Below are positions 26,503 through 35,738 of a DNA stretch of 64,000 bases, one piece after another. The stretch spans positions 1 to 64,000 of the forward strand of contig NVUH01000006.1 in assembly GCA_002401855.1 (NCBI GenBank). Direction: 5' to 3'. Each line of letters starts with the position of its first letter. Position 1 is the stretch's first letter. This DNA comes from Hyphomicrobiales bacterium (GTDB lineage Bacteria > Pseudomonadota > Alphaproteobacteria > Rhizobiales > OSC116). The notes under the pieces are model-generated. The model had not been told where the DNA came from. It made no database searches and saw only the letters and a list, made by a program, of their open reading frames with translations. The translations under genes were made by a program, and so were the position numbers.

Positions 26503-27804
26503 TCAATCGGTGATTGCGGCGTAAATCATGGCCCGCAATTTATTCTGATCATCTAGGCCCGCTGTTGCGCCAAATTGGGTGAAAGCGGTTACCACAAGAT
26601 TGGCAACAGGGTCGACCCAATATGTTGAATGATAAGCACCACCCCAACGGAACTCGCCAACATTACCCGGCGTGCCGATGATGCCACGATCTAACGCGAC
26701 GGCAAAGCCATAGCTGAAACCAACGCCTGGGCGGAAATCAATATCGCCAGTATGGTCTGTGGTGAGTAGGCTAATTGACATTGGTGATAGTAGTTGCTCA
26801 CCGCTCATTGTCGCTCCATCATTGCGCAGCATTTCTAGGAATACTGAGTAATCATGTGCGGTTGACAAAAGGCCTGCACCACCTGACAAGGTGAGGTTGG
26901 GGCCTTGGCCGATGACATAATCGCCCTGAGTCCACATAATGCCTTCATCGGATGCGCGGGTGATTTCGCCCGGGCCAGTGCGCACGTAAACTGTGGCTAG
27001 GCGATTAAGTTTGCTGACAGGTAGATAGAATTGGGTGTCGACCATGCCAAGTGGATCGAAGAAGCGCTCTTTTAAGAATACATCCAATGTTTGGCCAGAC
27101 ACAACTTCGATGAGCGCGCCGAGAATATCTAGATTAAGGCCATAAACCCATTTTTCGCCGGGTTGTCCGACCATTGGCAATGCTGCCATTTCGCGCACCA
27201 ATTCTCTGATTGGTTTGTCGCTGCTGGCATAATACCAACCGGGAAATCCAGCTTCCATCCATGCGTCATCGGTTAGGCCATTAATCCATGCACCATAAGG
27301 AATGCCTGATGTGTGGGTCAATAAATCACGAATGGTGATTGAGCGTTCGGCTGGTACAATGTCATAACCTTCGCCATCTTCTTTGGCGACAGCTACGTTG
27401 GTTTCCATCCATTCTGGTAAATATTTGCCCAGCGGTTCGGTAACCAGTAGCTTGCCTTCTTCTTGCAGGCTCATAATGCCCGCAGAAACGATGGCTTTGG
27501 TTTGCGATGCAATGCGGAAAATAGTGTCTTTCAGCATGGGGGCATTGGTGGCCAAATCGCGTTTGCCAAATGCCATTTCATAAGGCAGTTTGCCATCACG
27601 GGCGATTAGAATTACCATGCCAGCAACGTCGCCGCTGTCAATATAACCTTGCATGACATTGGTCAGGCGTTGCAAGCGGGCGCTCGACATGCCAACTTCT
27701 TCTGGCAGAGCATGTGTCCATTCATCAGCCCATGCGGCTGCGGTCATAACGGTGGCTAAGCTCGCCGATATAACTAATCTTGTTATGTTTCTAAAAAGTT
27801 TCAT
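26503..27804 (-). CDS. Exported serine hydrolase, class C beta-lactamase/esterase family
   Basis: A 433-residue protein with a signal peptide (MKLFRNITRLVISASLATVM, cleavage near AWA). The catalytic serine is in SQTK (Ser100–Lys103), followed by YGLN (Tyr221) in place of the usual YxN motif, as in many esterases and D-Ala peptidase relatives of the class C beta-lactamase fold. The C-terminus has GGAYHSTYWVDP, near the third motif. The family includes esterases, D-aminopeptidases and beta-lactamases. Activity cannot be set from sequence; an esterase is as likely as a lactamase. Acts in the periplasm. Confidence 0.88.
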   Translation of the reverse strand: MKLFRNITRLVISASLATVMTAAAWADEWTHALPEEVGMSSARLQRLTNVMQGYIDSGDVAGMVILIARDGKLPYEMAFGKRDLATNAPMLKDTIFRIASQTKAIVSAGIMSLQEEGKLLVTEPLGKYLPEWMETNVAVAKEDGEGYDIVPAERSITIRDLLTHTSGIPYGAWINGLTDDAWMEAGFPGWYYASSDKPIRELVREMAALPMVGQPGEKWVYGLNLDILGALIEVVSGQTLDVFLKERFFDPLGMVDTQFYLPVSKLNRLATVYVRTGPGEITRASDEGIMWTQGDYVIGQGPNLTLSGGAGLLSTAHDYSVFLEMLRNDGATMSGEQLLSPMSISLLTTDHTGDIDFRPGVGFSYGFAVALDRGIIGTPGNVGEFRWGGAYHSTYWVDPVANLVVTAFTQFGATAGLDDQNKLRAMIYAAITD

Positions 27805-28017
27805 TTTTCCCTCTAAGTTTGTTGTTATCTGCCGCTCTTTTGCTAGCGAAGCTAGCCAACAGATAATGTGGCCAACAAATTGAATGAGTCATTAAATTGC
27901 ATGCATCATTGGTTTGTTAGGCTGCTTAAAGGTTGCGTCAGAAATTTACACTTGTCTTGTCGGTTCTGAAACGATTTGCTGAATCTTAGCATGGTTAATC
28001 TCATGCTTTAGTGCGAG

Positions 28018-28689
28018 TTAATCGGCTAATATGCTTAGCTTTCCGCCTTTTTCAATGGCAGCTTGATAAGCAGGGCGGTTGCGTATGGCAAATAGGTAGT
28101 CTTTTAGGTTTGGATAGTCATCATTTAATTCAAGCCGTGCGAATGCTGCCTCAACGGGGTAGCCCATCTGTATATCTGCTATTGAGAATTCATCGCCCGC
28201 AAACCACGTGTTTTTGCTTAATTCGGCTTCCATATATTTTATAAAGCGATAGAGGTTGGGGTGGGTGAATTTTTTATCGACCTCAGTGGCAATGGCTTTG
28301 GCAATGGGGCGGGTGATGAAAGGTGACTTGCTGGCGATGCGTGAGGTTAACAAGTCAGTCACTAGATAAGGCATAAAGCTGCCTTCTGCGGCATGCAGCC
28401 AATAATTTTGTTTTATCTGTTCGGGGCTGCCTAATGCTGCTGATAATTTACCTTTGCCATAACGCTCAACGATATATTGTAAAATGGCGGCGGTTTCGGC
28501 TAGCACCAATTTGCCATCGGTAATGACGGGTGATTTGCCTAAGGGGTGGATGGCTTTTAAATCATCCATGGCTAAGTCGGTTTTTGGGTCGCGTTTATAG
28601 AATTTGATCTCATAATCTAAGCTCAGCTCCTCGAGCAACCATAAAACACGGTGAGAGCGAGAATTTTCTAAATGGTGAATGAGCAGCAT
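28018..28689 (-). CDS. Glutathione S-transferase
   Basis: A 223-residue cytosolic GST when started at 28689; an ATG at 28725 would add 12 residues. The N-terminal thioredoxin fold includes HHLENSRSHRVLWLLEEL and the cis-Pro/GSH-binding segment GKSPVITDGKLVLAETAAIL; the C-terminal helical domain carries the FSIADIQMGYPVEAA motif. It is divergent from a MAPEG-family gene, so two unrelated glutathione-type proteins share a promoter region. Substrate unknown. Confidence 0.93.
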   Translation of the reverse strand: MLLIHHLENSRSHRVLWLLEELSLDYEIKFYKRDPKTDLAMDDLKAIHPLGKSPVITDGKLVLAETAAILQYIVERYGKGKLSAALGSPEQIKQNYWLHAAEGSFMPYLVTDLLTSRIASKSPFITRPIAKAIATEVDKKFTHPNLYRFIKYMEAELSKNTWFAGDEFSIADIQMGYPVEAAFARLELNDDYPNLKDYLFAIRNRPAYQAAIEKGGKLSILAD

Positions 28690-28792
28690 GTTTTTCTCAA
28701 GTTTGTTAACTATATAAAATACCATGATTACAATGTAAATTAGGCTTTTACAAGTTGAATAAATGGGTTAATTTGAGGCAAAGGAAAACATT

Positions 28793-29194
28793 GTGATTAT
28801 TTATATTTTACTTATTTTGGCGTTGTACATCATTCAAATATTTTTGGAACCTTGTTTGCGTTATATCACGGGCGGCAAAAGGCAAATGATGTATGGCATG
28901 GGTGCGCGGGATAAGACTGTTGAAATGTCGGTGATTGGTGGGCGGTTAAAACGCGCGGTAGAAAATTTAAAAGAAGCTTTGCCGATATTTTTAAGTTTGG
29001 CTTTATTGGCTGAGATGAAGGGTGCTGCAGATGGCTTGACCGAAACGGGAGCGGTTGTTTTTATCATCGCGCGGGTTTTGTATATACCTGCTTATGTCAT
29101 TAATATTGGGCCTTTGCGTTCTATTGTTTGGACAGTGGCTATTGTTGGCATGGTGCTGATGCTTGTTGGTATGTGGCCATCACTCGGTTTATAG
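28793..29194 (+). CDS. MAPEG-family membrane protein
   Basis: A 133-residue protein with GTG start and an AAAGGA site. Four hydrophobic segments are visible, with the MAPEG-like loop R-x-x-R-A-x-E-N (RLKRAVENLKEALPIF), and ARVLYIPAYVINIGPLRS in the third to fourth segments. MAPEG proteins are membrane glutathione-dependent transferases or isomerases. The divergent GST gene supports a shared detoxification role. Confidence 0.85.
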   Translation: MIIYILLILALYIIQIFLEPCLRYITGGKRQMMYGMGARDKTVEMSVIGGRLKRAVENLKEALPIFLSLALLAEMKGAADGLTETGAVVFIIARVLYIPAYVINIGPLRSIVWTVAIVGMVLMLVGMWPSLGL

Positions 29195-29283
29195 CGCCAA
29201 CATATAAATATTGGCAAATCAGTTTTTTTATTTTAGGCTCTGTGCAATGGAAATGGGGGCAAATGGATTTGAATGGGTGAGAA

Positions 29284-30351
29284 ATGCGCAAATTTCTAAT
29301 TATTTTTATGCTGTTATTTGCAGCGCCAAGCCAAGCGGTTACGTTAAAAGAAATGATTGGCCAAATGGTGATGGTTGGGTTTGATGGCAAAGACATTCAA
29401 ACCAGAAGCGTTAAGGGTTTGTTGGCTGATATAAAAGCTAGCAAAGTTGGCGGTGTGTTGTTTTTGGGGCATAATGTTGGTACGGCGGCGCAAATGCTGC
29501 GGCTTACCGTGGCTATTGAGGCGGCATCACCCTATAAAACTTTCATCACCATAGACCAAGAAGGCGGCCGCGTGGCGCGGATGAAGCCTGAACATGGCGC
29601 GCCGCGTTTGCCATCGGCCAAACAGATGACAATGCTAAGCCAGCAAGCTGCGCATGATAAATATTATGAAACGGCGCAATTTTTAAGAGGTAGCGGGTTT
29701 AATGTTAATTTTGGCCCTGTGGTGGATTTGGAGATTAATAAAGATAACCCGATTATCGCCAAGCTTGAGCGATCATATGGTACAGATACTAAAAATGTAT
29801 CTGAATATGCGTTTATGTTTGTTGATGCGCACCACCGTGCGGGCATGCTGACTGCGCTTAAGCATTTTCCTGGGCATGGTAGCAGTGCGGGCGATAGCCA
29901 TAAAGGTTTTGTTGATATTAGCAAAACGTGGAATGAGATTGAGCTTGTGCCCTTTAAAAATATGATTGGTTGGAAAGCTGCTGATATGGTGATGGTCGCG
30001 CATGTGTTTTTGGACAGTATGAGCGATGATGGCAAGGTGCCAACTTCACTTTCTCGTAAGGCGATAACTGATGTGTTGCGCGGGCAATTGGGCTATGATG
30101 GGGTGGTGGTCAGCGATGATATGGCGATGGGCGCGATTGCCAACGAGTTTACCGCCAAAGTGGCAATTATCAAGGCGATTAATGCGGGCACAGACATTGT
30201 GATGATGTCGTCAAACCTAAAGATTAAAGGCTCACTCGGCTCGTGGGTGCATGGGGTGATTAGTCAAGCGGTGGCGAATAAACAAATTCCGAGGCAGACA
30301 ATAGTTGATGCCTATACACGCATTCAGACGCTTAAGAATAGATTGCCATAA
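29284..30351 (+). CDS. Beta-N-acetylhexosaminidase, GH3 (NagZ-like), with signal peptide
   Basis: A 355-residue GH3 hydrolase. NagZ hallmarks are present: IDQEGGRVAR, KHFPGHGSSAGDSH with the catalytic Asp-His dyad, and the nucleophile Asp278 in VVSDDMAM. NagZ removes N-acetylglucosamine from anhydro-muropeptides during cell-wall recycling. Unlike cytoplasmic NagZ, this protein begins with a clear signal peptide (MRKFLIIFMLLFAAPSQA), so it probably works in the periplasm. The next gene, a HAD phosphatase, begins immediately after the stop codon, so the two are co-translated. Confidence 0.9.
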   Translation: MRKFLIIFMLLFAAPSQAVTLKEMIGQMVMVGFDGKDIQTRSVKGLLADIKASKVGGVLFLGHNVGTAAQMLRLTVAIEAASPYKTFITIDQEGGRVARMKPEHGAPRLPSAKQMTMLSQQAAHDKYYETAQFLRGSGFNVNFGPVVDLEINKDNPIIAKLERSYGTDTKNVSEYAFMFVDAHHRAGMLTALKHFPGHGSSAGDSHKGFVDISKTWNEIELVPFKNMIGWKAADMVMVAHVFLDSMSDDGKVPTSLSRKAITDVLRGQLGYDGVVVSDDMAMGAIANEFTAKVAIIKAINAGTDIVMMSSNLKIKGSLGSWVHGVISQAVANKQIPRQTIVDAYTRIQTLKNRLP

Positions 30352-31002
30352 ATGAAAAAATATAAACTGATTGGTTTTGATATGGATGGGACATTGTGTC
30401 ATTCTGTTATTTCGTTTGATGAGATATTCGAGCAGGCTTTTGGTATTAAAAAATCTACTGTTGAGGGCGTTTGGATGGGGGCTTTGCAGGCTGAGGAGGC
30501 GCGTACGGGTATTGAGGCTATTCGGGCTATTTTTCCTGATTTGGCTGAGGTGCGGGTTGAAGAATATTTACATGAGTTTTCTCATTTGTGGGCGCGCAAT
30601 TTAAAATTGTTTAGGGGTGTTGTGGCTATGCTTGATGGTCTTAGAGCTTCGGGCGTAAAGCTTACGCTTATCACCAATGGGCCATCGGTTATGCAACATG
30701 TGGTTATTGATTATCTTGGCATTCGGGATTGTTTTGATATGGCGTTTACGACTGGAGATGAGGTTTTGGGGATTAATAAACCTAACCGTGCTTGTTTTGA
30801 CAGGGTTGCGCAGTTGATGGATGTTGAGGCTGAGGATTGTTTATTTATTGGTGATGGTGAGGTGAATGATTATCGGGGGGCGCAATCTGCTGGGTGGGAT
30901 GCTTTGTGGGTTAAAGTGAGTGATGATCAGAACCAGCCAAAACTTAGTGATTTAGCAGTGTCTGGTGATCAAGAATCGCCTTATATGGTGTCTTGGTCAT
31001 AA
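30352..31002 (+). CDS. HAD-superfamily phosphatase
   Basis: A 216-residue HAD hydrolase: nucleophile motif FDMDGTLCHS at residues 7–16, motif II Thr in LTLITNG, motif III Lys in INKPN and motif IV GDGEVNDYRGAQSAGW. It resembles YjjG/N-acylneuraminate-9-phosphatase types. The ATG abuts the nagZ-like stop with no gap, which suggests one transcript. A role on a sugar phosphate is possible but is inference. Confidence 0.88.
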   Translation: MKKYKLIGFDMDGTLCHSVISFDEIFEQAFGIKKSTVEGVWMGALQAEEARTGIEAIRAIFPDLAEVRVEEYLHEFSHLWARNLKLFRGVVAMLDGLRASGVKLTLITNGPSVMQHVVIDYLGIRDCFDMAFTTGDEVLGINKPNRACFDRVAQLMDVEAEDCLFIGDGEVNDYRGAQSAGWDALWVKVSDDQNQPKLSDLAVSGDQESPYMVSWS

Positions 31003-31171
31003 TTATACACATATGGGTCATAATTAAATAATATAGCTTGCCATTTTAGTTGGGTTTTTGCACATTGGGGCTGCTTGAGGAGAAGGCTCTTTTAAATCAC
31101 ATATTTAGAGAGTTTCGGGTGCATTCCGTTTTGCTGATTTGCTTGTTGAATTGGTGAGATTTATTAATCAT

Positions 31172-31192
31172 ATCGTCAATATTTTTGACGAT
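31172..31192 (+). promoter_or_regulatory. 8-bp hairpin immediately upstream of the pyc ribosome-binding site
   Basis: ATCGTCAA (31172–31179) and TTGACGAT (31185–31192) are perfect inverted repeats with a 5-base loop. GAGGGAG starts at 31193, and the pyc ATG is at 31204. It could be an operator or a leader hairpin. Function unproven. Confidence 0.4.
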
Positions 31193-31203
31193 GAGGGAGC
31201 ATT

Positions 31204-34200
31204 ATGTCTATTCAGCCATTTACCAAATTATTAGTCGCTAATCGTAGTGAAATTGCCATTCGCATATGCCGTGCAGCTACTGAGCTTGGCATTAAAACCG
31301 TGGCCATTTATTCGCATGAAGATCGGTTTGCGCTGCATCGGTTTAAAGCTGATGAAAGTTATTTGGTTGGTGAAGGCAAACGGCCTGTTCAGGCTTATTT
31401 GGATATTGAAGACATTATCCGCATTGCGTTGGATAGTGGGGTGGATGCCATTCACCCTGGCTATGGTTTTTTATCGGAAAACCCTGATTTTGTAACGGCT
31501 TGTGAAGAAGCTGGCATTAAATTTATCGGCCCTTCGACTGACATTATGAAAAAATTTGGCAATAAAGTTTCTGCTCGTCATGTGGCCGATGCGGCTGGTG
31601 TGCCGACAGTGCCTGCCACAGAGCCGTTGCCTTTGGATGAAAAACAAGTGGCTGAAATGGCCGCGAAAGTTGGCTACCCGCTGATGCTTAAAGCCTCTTG
31701 GGGCGGTGGTGGTCGCGGTATGCGGGTGATTGAAAATGCCGAGGAGTTGCATGCGCAAGTTGATTCCGGCAGGCGCGAAAGTAAGGCGGCTTTTGGCAAT
31801 GACGAGGTTTATCTTGAAAAGTTAATCCGCCGTGCGCGGCATATTGAAGTGCAAATTTTGGCTGATGAACATGGCAATGTGGTGCATTTGTTCGAGCGTG
31901 AATGCTCGATGCAACGGCGTAACCAAAAAGTTGTTGAACGTGCCCCCGCGCCATATTTGAATGATGAAGAGCGCGAAGAAATTTGCATGTCTGCGCATCA
32001 ATTGATGAGCAGTGCGGGCTATCAAAATGCTGGGACGGTCGAGTTTTTATGGGATGTTGATGATGGTCAATATTATTTCATCGAGGTTAACCCGCGGGTG
32101 CAAGTTGAGCATACTGTGACCGAAGAGGTGACGGGTATTGACATTGTGAAGGCGCAAATTCGCATCGCCCAAGGTGGCCGTGTTGGTTTTGCCAAAGAAA
32201 CGGGCGTGCCCGTGCAGAGTGAAATTCGTCTTAATGGGCATGCGTTGCAATGTCGTTTGACGACTGAAGACCCGCTTGAGAATTTTGTGCCTGATTATGG
32301 CCGCATCACCGCATATCGCGGTGCTACGGGTTTTGGCATTCGGCTTGATGGTGGCACGGCGTTTTCTGGCGCGGTGATTACCCCATTTTATGACAGCATG
32401 CTTGAAAAAGTTACGGCATGGGGCGCCACCCCGCGCGAAACCATCCGCCGTATGGACAGAGCTTTGCGCGAGTTTCGCATACGCGGCGTGTCAACCAATT
32501 TGCAATTTTTAGAAAAACTCATTAATCACGAGGATTTCGCGACAGGCAATTATACCACAAGGTTTATTGACCAAACGCCGAGCTTGTTTGAGTTTCCTGA
32601 GCGCCGAGACCGTGCCACGCGCTTGCTTAACTTTATGGGCAATGTGATTGTGAATGGCAATGATGAGGTGAAAGGTCGCCCTGTGCCTGACAACCCGCCA
32701 GCGATTAAAATTCCTAAAACCACCCGTAGAGCACAATTGCAACAGGGTACGAAAGACTTGCTAAATGCCAAGGGCGCTGATGCCGTGTCTAAATGGATGC
32801 TTGAGCAGAAGAATGTGTTGATTACTGATACGACCATGCGCGATGCGCATCAAAGCTTGTTTGCGACACGCATGCGCTCAAAAGATATCACGTCCATCGC
32901 GCCTTATTATGCCGAGCATTTGAGTGATCTTTTCTCACTAGAATGTTGGGGCGGGGCGACTTTTGATGTGGCGATGCGCTTTTTAACTGAATGCCCGTGG
33001 CAAAGGTTGAACGTGCTTAGCGAAGCTGTGCCAAATGTTATGTTGCAAATGCTGTTGCGTGCCAGTAATGGTGTTGGTTATAAAAATTACCCTGACAATG
33101 TGGTGCAATATTTTGTTAAGCAAGCGGCGCAAGAAGGTGTTGATGTGTTCCGCGTGTTTGACAGCCTTAACTGGGTTGAGAACATGCGTGTTGCGATGGA
33201 TGCGGTGATTGACAGCGGTAAAATTTGCGAAGCCGCCATCTGCTATAGCGGTGATTTAACCAACCCGAATGAAGATAAATACACGCTCAGCTATTATGTT
33301 GATATGGCTAAGCAGTTAGAGGCTGCGGGCGCGCATATTATTGGCATTAAAGACATGGCAGGCTTGGTTAAGCCCGAAGCTGCTAAGCTGTTGGTTAGTA
33401 CACTAAAGGCCGAAGTTGGCATTCCGCTGCATTTCCATACGCATGATACCAGCGGTATTGCGGCAAGCTCTGTATTGGCAGCGGTTGATGCAGGCGTTGA
33501 CGCGGTCGATGTGGCGTTTGATGTGATGTCAGGTCTTACAAGTCAACCGAATTTAGGTTCTATCCACGCTGCGCTAAAATATGGCGATCGGCCAACAGGT
33601 TTGGATGATGAGGCGTTAATTACCGTTAATAATTATTGGGAAGATGTAAGACGCCATTATGCGGGTTTTGAAGCGGGCATTAAAGCTGGTGCGTCAGATG
33701 TTTACAAACATGAAATGCCGGGTGGCCAATATACAAATTTAAAAGAGCAAGCGCGCGGCCTTGGGCTTGAGCAAAAATGGCCATTGGTGGCTAAAACTTA
33801 TGCTGATGTGAATAAAATGTTTGGCAATATTGTGAAGGTGACGCCAAGTAGTAAAGTGGTTGGTGATATGGCGCTTTATATGATGACCAGCGAGTTATCT
33901 GTTGAGCAAGTTGAAGATCCTGAGCATGAAATTGCTTTTCCTGCTTCGGTGATTGAGTTTTTCAAAGGTGATTTAGGCCAGCCTGTTGGCGGTTTTCCTG
34001 CAGCGTTGCAAAAGAAAGTGCTTAAAGGTGAAAAACCACTGACCGAACGCCCTGGTGCGTCACTTGCACCTGTTGATCTTGTGGCTGAGCGTAAAATGGT
34101 CGAAGAGTTGGTCGATTACAAAATTACTGATGCTGAATTGGCTTCACATCTTATGTATCCGCAAGTGTTTAAGGAATATATGGCACGCCGTGCTGATTAT

Positions 34201-34665
34201 GGCGATCTGTCTGTATTGCCGACAGATATATTCTTCTATGGTATTGAAACAGGAAGCGAAGTTTCGGTTGAAATGGAAGTCGGTAAAACGTTGATTATCA
34301 GATATTTGGCTTTGGGTGATGTGGATGAAGATGGCAATCGCAAGGTGTTTTTCGAGCTTAATGGTCAGCCGCGTACTGTGCGGATTGAAGATGATGCGCT
34401 GATTGGTGATGTGATTAAGGTGCGCAAGGCCGATGGCAATGACGCAGGCCATATTGGTGCGCCGATGCCTGGTTTGGTGGCGAATTTTGCGGTTAATTTG
34501 GGTGATAAAGTTAGCAAAGGTGACCGTCTGTTTGTGATGGAAGCGATGAAAATGGAAACCGCGGTTTACGCTGAAGTGGATGGCAAAGTGAGTGAGATTG
34601 TATTGCCCGCCGGCAAACGCGTTGAAGCGCATGATTTGGTGCTGACCATTGAGGTTTCGGCATAA
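31204..34665 (+). CDS. pyc: Pyruvate carboxylase
   Basis: A 1153-residue single-chain enzyme that makes oxaloacetate from pyruvate and bicarbonate using ATP and biotin. Domains in order are biotin carboxylase (about 1–455; GGGGRGMR ATP loop and FIEVNPRVQVEHTVTEE), carboxyltransferase (about 535–810; DTTMRDAHQSL, then HFHTHDTSG), a PC-tetramerisation region, and the biotinyl domain with Lys1116 in EAMKMETA. A GAGGGAG site and a small hairpin precede the ATG. Full length with no missing motif. It feeds the TCA cycle. Confidence 0.97.
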   Translation: MSIQPFTKLLVANRSEIAIRICRAATELGIKTVAIYSHEDRFALHRFKADESYLVGEGKRPVQAYLDIEDIIRIALDSGVDAIHPGYGFLSENPDFVTACEEAGIKFIGPSTDIMKKFGNKVSARHVADAAGVPTVPATEPLPLDEKQVAEMAAKVGYPLMLKASWGGGGRGMRVIENAEELHAQVDSGRRESKAAFGNDEVYLEKLIRRARHIEVQILADEHGNVVHLFERECSMQRRNQKVVERAPAPYLNDEEREEICMSAHQLMSSAGYQNAGTVEFLWDVDDGQYYFIEVNPRVQVEHTVTEEVTGIDIVKAQIRIAQGGRVGFAKETGVPVQSEIRLNGHALQCRLTTEDPLENFVPDYGRITAYRGATGFGIRLDGGTAFSGAVITPFYDSMLEKVTAWGATPRETIRRMDRALREFRIRGVSTNLQFLEKLINHEDFATGNYTTRFIDQTPSLFEFPERRDRATRLLNFMGNVIVNGNDEVKGRPVPDNPPAIKIPKTTRRAQLQQGTKDLLNAKGADAVSKWMLEQKNVLITDTTMRDAHQSLFATRMRSKDITSIAPYYAEHLSDLFSLECWGGATFDVAMRFLTECPWQRLNVLSEAVPNVMLQMLLRASNGVGYKNYPDNVVQYFVKQAAQEGVDVFRVFDSLNWVENMRVAMDAVIDSGKICEAAICYSGDLTNPNEDKYTLSYYVDMAKQLEAAGAHIIGIKDMAGLVKPEAAKLLVSTLKAEVGIPLHFHTHDTSGIAASSVLAAVDAGVDAVDVAFDVMSGLTSQPNLGSIHAALKYGDRPTGLDDEALITVNNYWEDVRRHYAGFEAGIKAGASDVYKHEMPGGQYTNLKEQARGLGLEQKWPLVAKTYADVNKMFGNIVKVTPSSKVVGDMALYMMTSELSVEQVEDPEHEIAFPASVIEFFKGDLGQPVGGFPAALQKKVLKGEKPLTERPGASLAPVDLVAERKMVEELVDYKITDAELASHLMYPQVFKEYMARRADYGDLSVLPTDIFFYGIETGSEVSVEMEVGKTLIIRYLALGDVDEDGNRKVFFELNGQPRTVRIEDDALIGDVIKVRKADGNDAGHIGAPMPGLVANFAVNLGDKVSKGDRLFVMEAMKMETAVYAEVDGKVSEIVLPAGKRVEAHDLVLTIEVSA

Positions 34666-34762
34666 AACATAATATTTTCTTGCAATGTTGCGAAATTGAT
34701 GGCTTTGTTATTTAGGTTTTTAATGAGAAAGTTCATTTTTTCTAATGCATTGTGAGGGATCT

Positions 34763-35644
34763 ATGTTTTTTTTTATAAAGTCAGGTATTGTTAAAAAATT
34801 GCTTGTCAAAACTTGCTTTACTGGGCTGGTCATTTTCAGTTTAATGGCCAACGGCACAACGGGCGGCGGCGTTAGTGCAGTGAATACCAAAGCATTTATG
34901 GCAGCCATTAACCGCAATGATGCCAAAAGCCAATCCAACCTTAAATCAATAGGGATTGAATTGTTGCAAGATCGCGATGGTGTGTTAACTTTTGTCCGAG
35001 ATGGCAAAGCTTATAATTTAAGTAACGCAGATTTACTCGCAGGCGAAACTCATCTTTATCAAAAGAAATTTGATAATATTATCATTCAGTTGCAAAATTC
35101 GTCTAAGCGTGATTTTATCCCTAACCATAACTTAAATGCAGATAATGTAGACTTGTGGTCTATTGAATTTTTTGACTCGGTCGAAACTTATATCGATCGA
35201 GGTTACGCTATATTCGGCAACAGCACGACATCCATGCCATCCAGTGAAACCGTTGGCTATCTTGGTCGAGTAAAGGGTTATACAGTCAATAAAACTAACG
35301 GTGCGCAACGCTGGATTGAAGGGGCGAGTGCACTTGTTGTCGATTTTGATAAACAAACCATGACATGGCGGTTCGATAATTTTCGTACTAAGGGTTTAGT
35401 TAATAATCGTATCAGAACTGAAAGTTATATTGTTGAAATCCAAAATAGTAGAATTTCTGGCAATGGCTTTTCTGGTACATTGAGTTTAAGCAATAATGAC
35501 AAGAATATACCGGTGTTTAATGATGTAATTAATGGCGGTTTTTTCGGCGCAACGGCTTCGGAAATTGGTGCAACAGGCCAAATTGAAACTGCTAATGATG
35601 TGATCACTTTTGCAATTATCCTTAAGCAACGATTTCAAAATTAG
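34763..35644 (+). CDS. Exported TbpB-like beta-barrel protein
   Basis: Starting at 34763 (GAGGGA five bases upstream; an ATG at 34745 has no site) it is 293 residues with a long hydrophobic N-terminus, MFFFIKSG then VKTCFTGLVIFSLMANG. The C-terminal half looks like the transferrin-binding-protein B barrel of Slam-type exported proteins: YLGRVKGYT, WRFDNF, ISGNGFSGTLSLSN and GGFFGATASEIG at the end. Such barrels are often surface lipoproteins, but no clean lipobox is seen here and no TonB receptor or Slam gene is nearby. The family assignment is tentative. Confidence 0.55.
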   Translation: MFFFIKSGIVKKLLVKTCFTGLVIFSLMANGTTGGGVSAVNTKAFMAAINRNDAKSQSNLKSIGIELLQDRDGVLTFVRDGKAYNLSNADLLAGETHLYQKKFDNIIIQLQNSSKRDFIPNHNLNADNVDLWSIEFFDSVETYIDRGYAIFGNSTTSMPSSETVGYLGRVKGYTVNKTNGAQRWIEGASALVVDFDKQTMTWRFDNFRTKGLVNNRIRTESYIVEIQNSRISGNGFSGTLSLSNNDKNIPVFNDVINGGFFGATASEIGATGQIETANDVITFAIILKQRFQN

Positions 35645-35738
35645 CTGTTTGAGGTTGATTTAAGTGTAATTTCATATAAATTAATCTTAATTGCCTAATC
35701 AGCTCGCTAAATGTGAGCATAGAAGAAAAGACAGAAAA

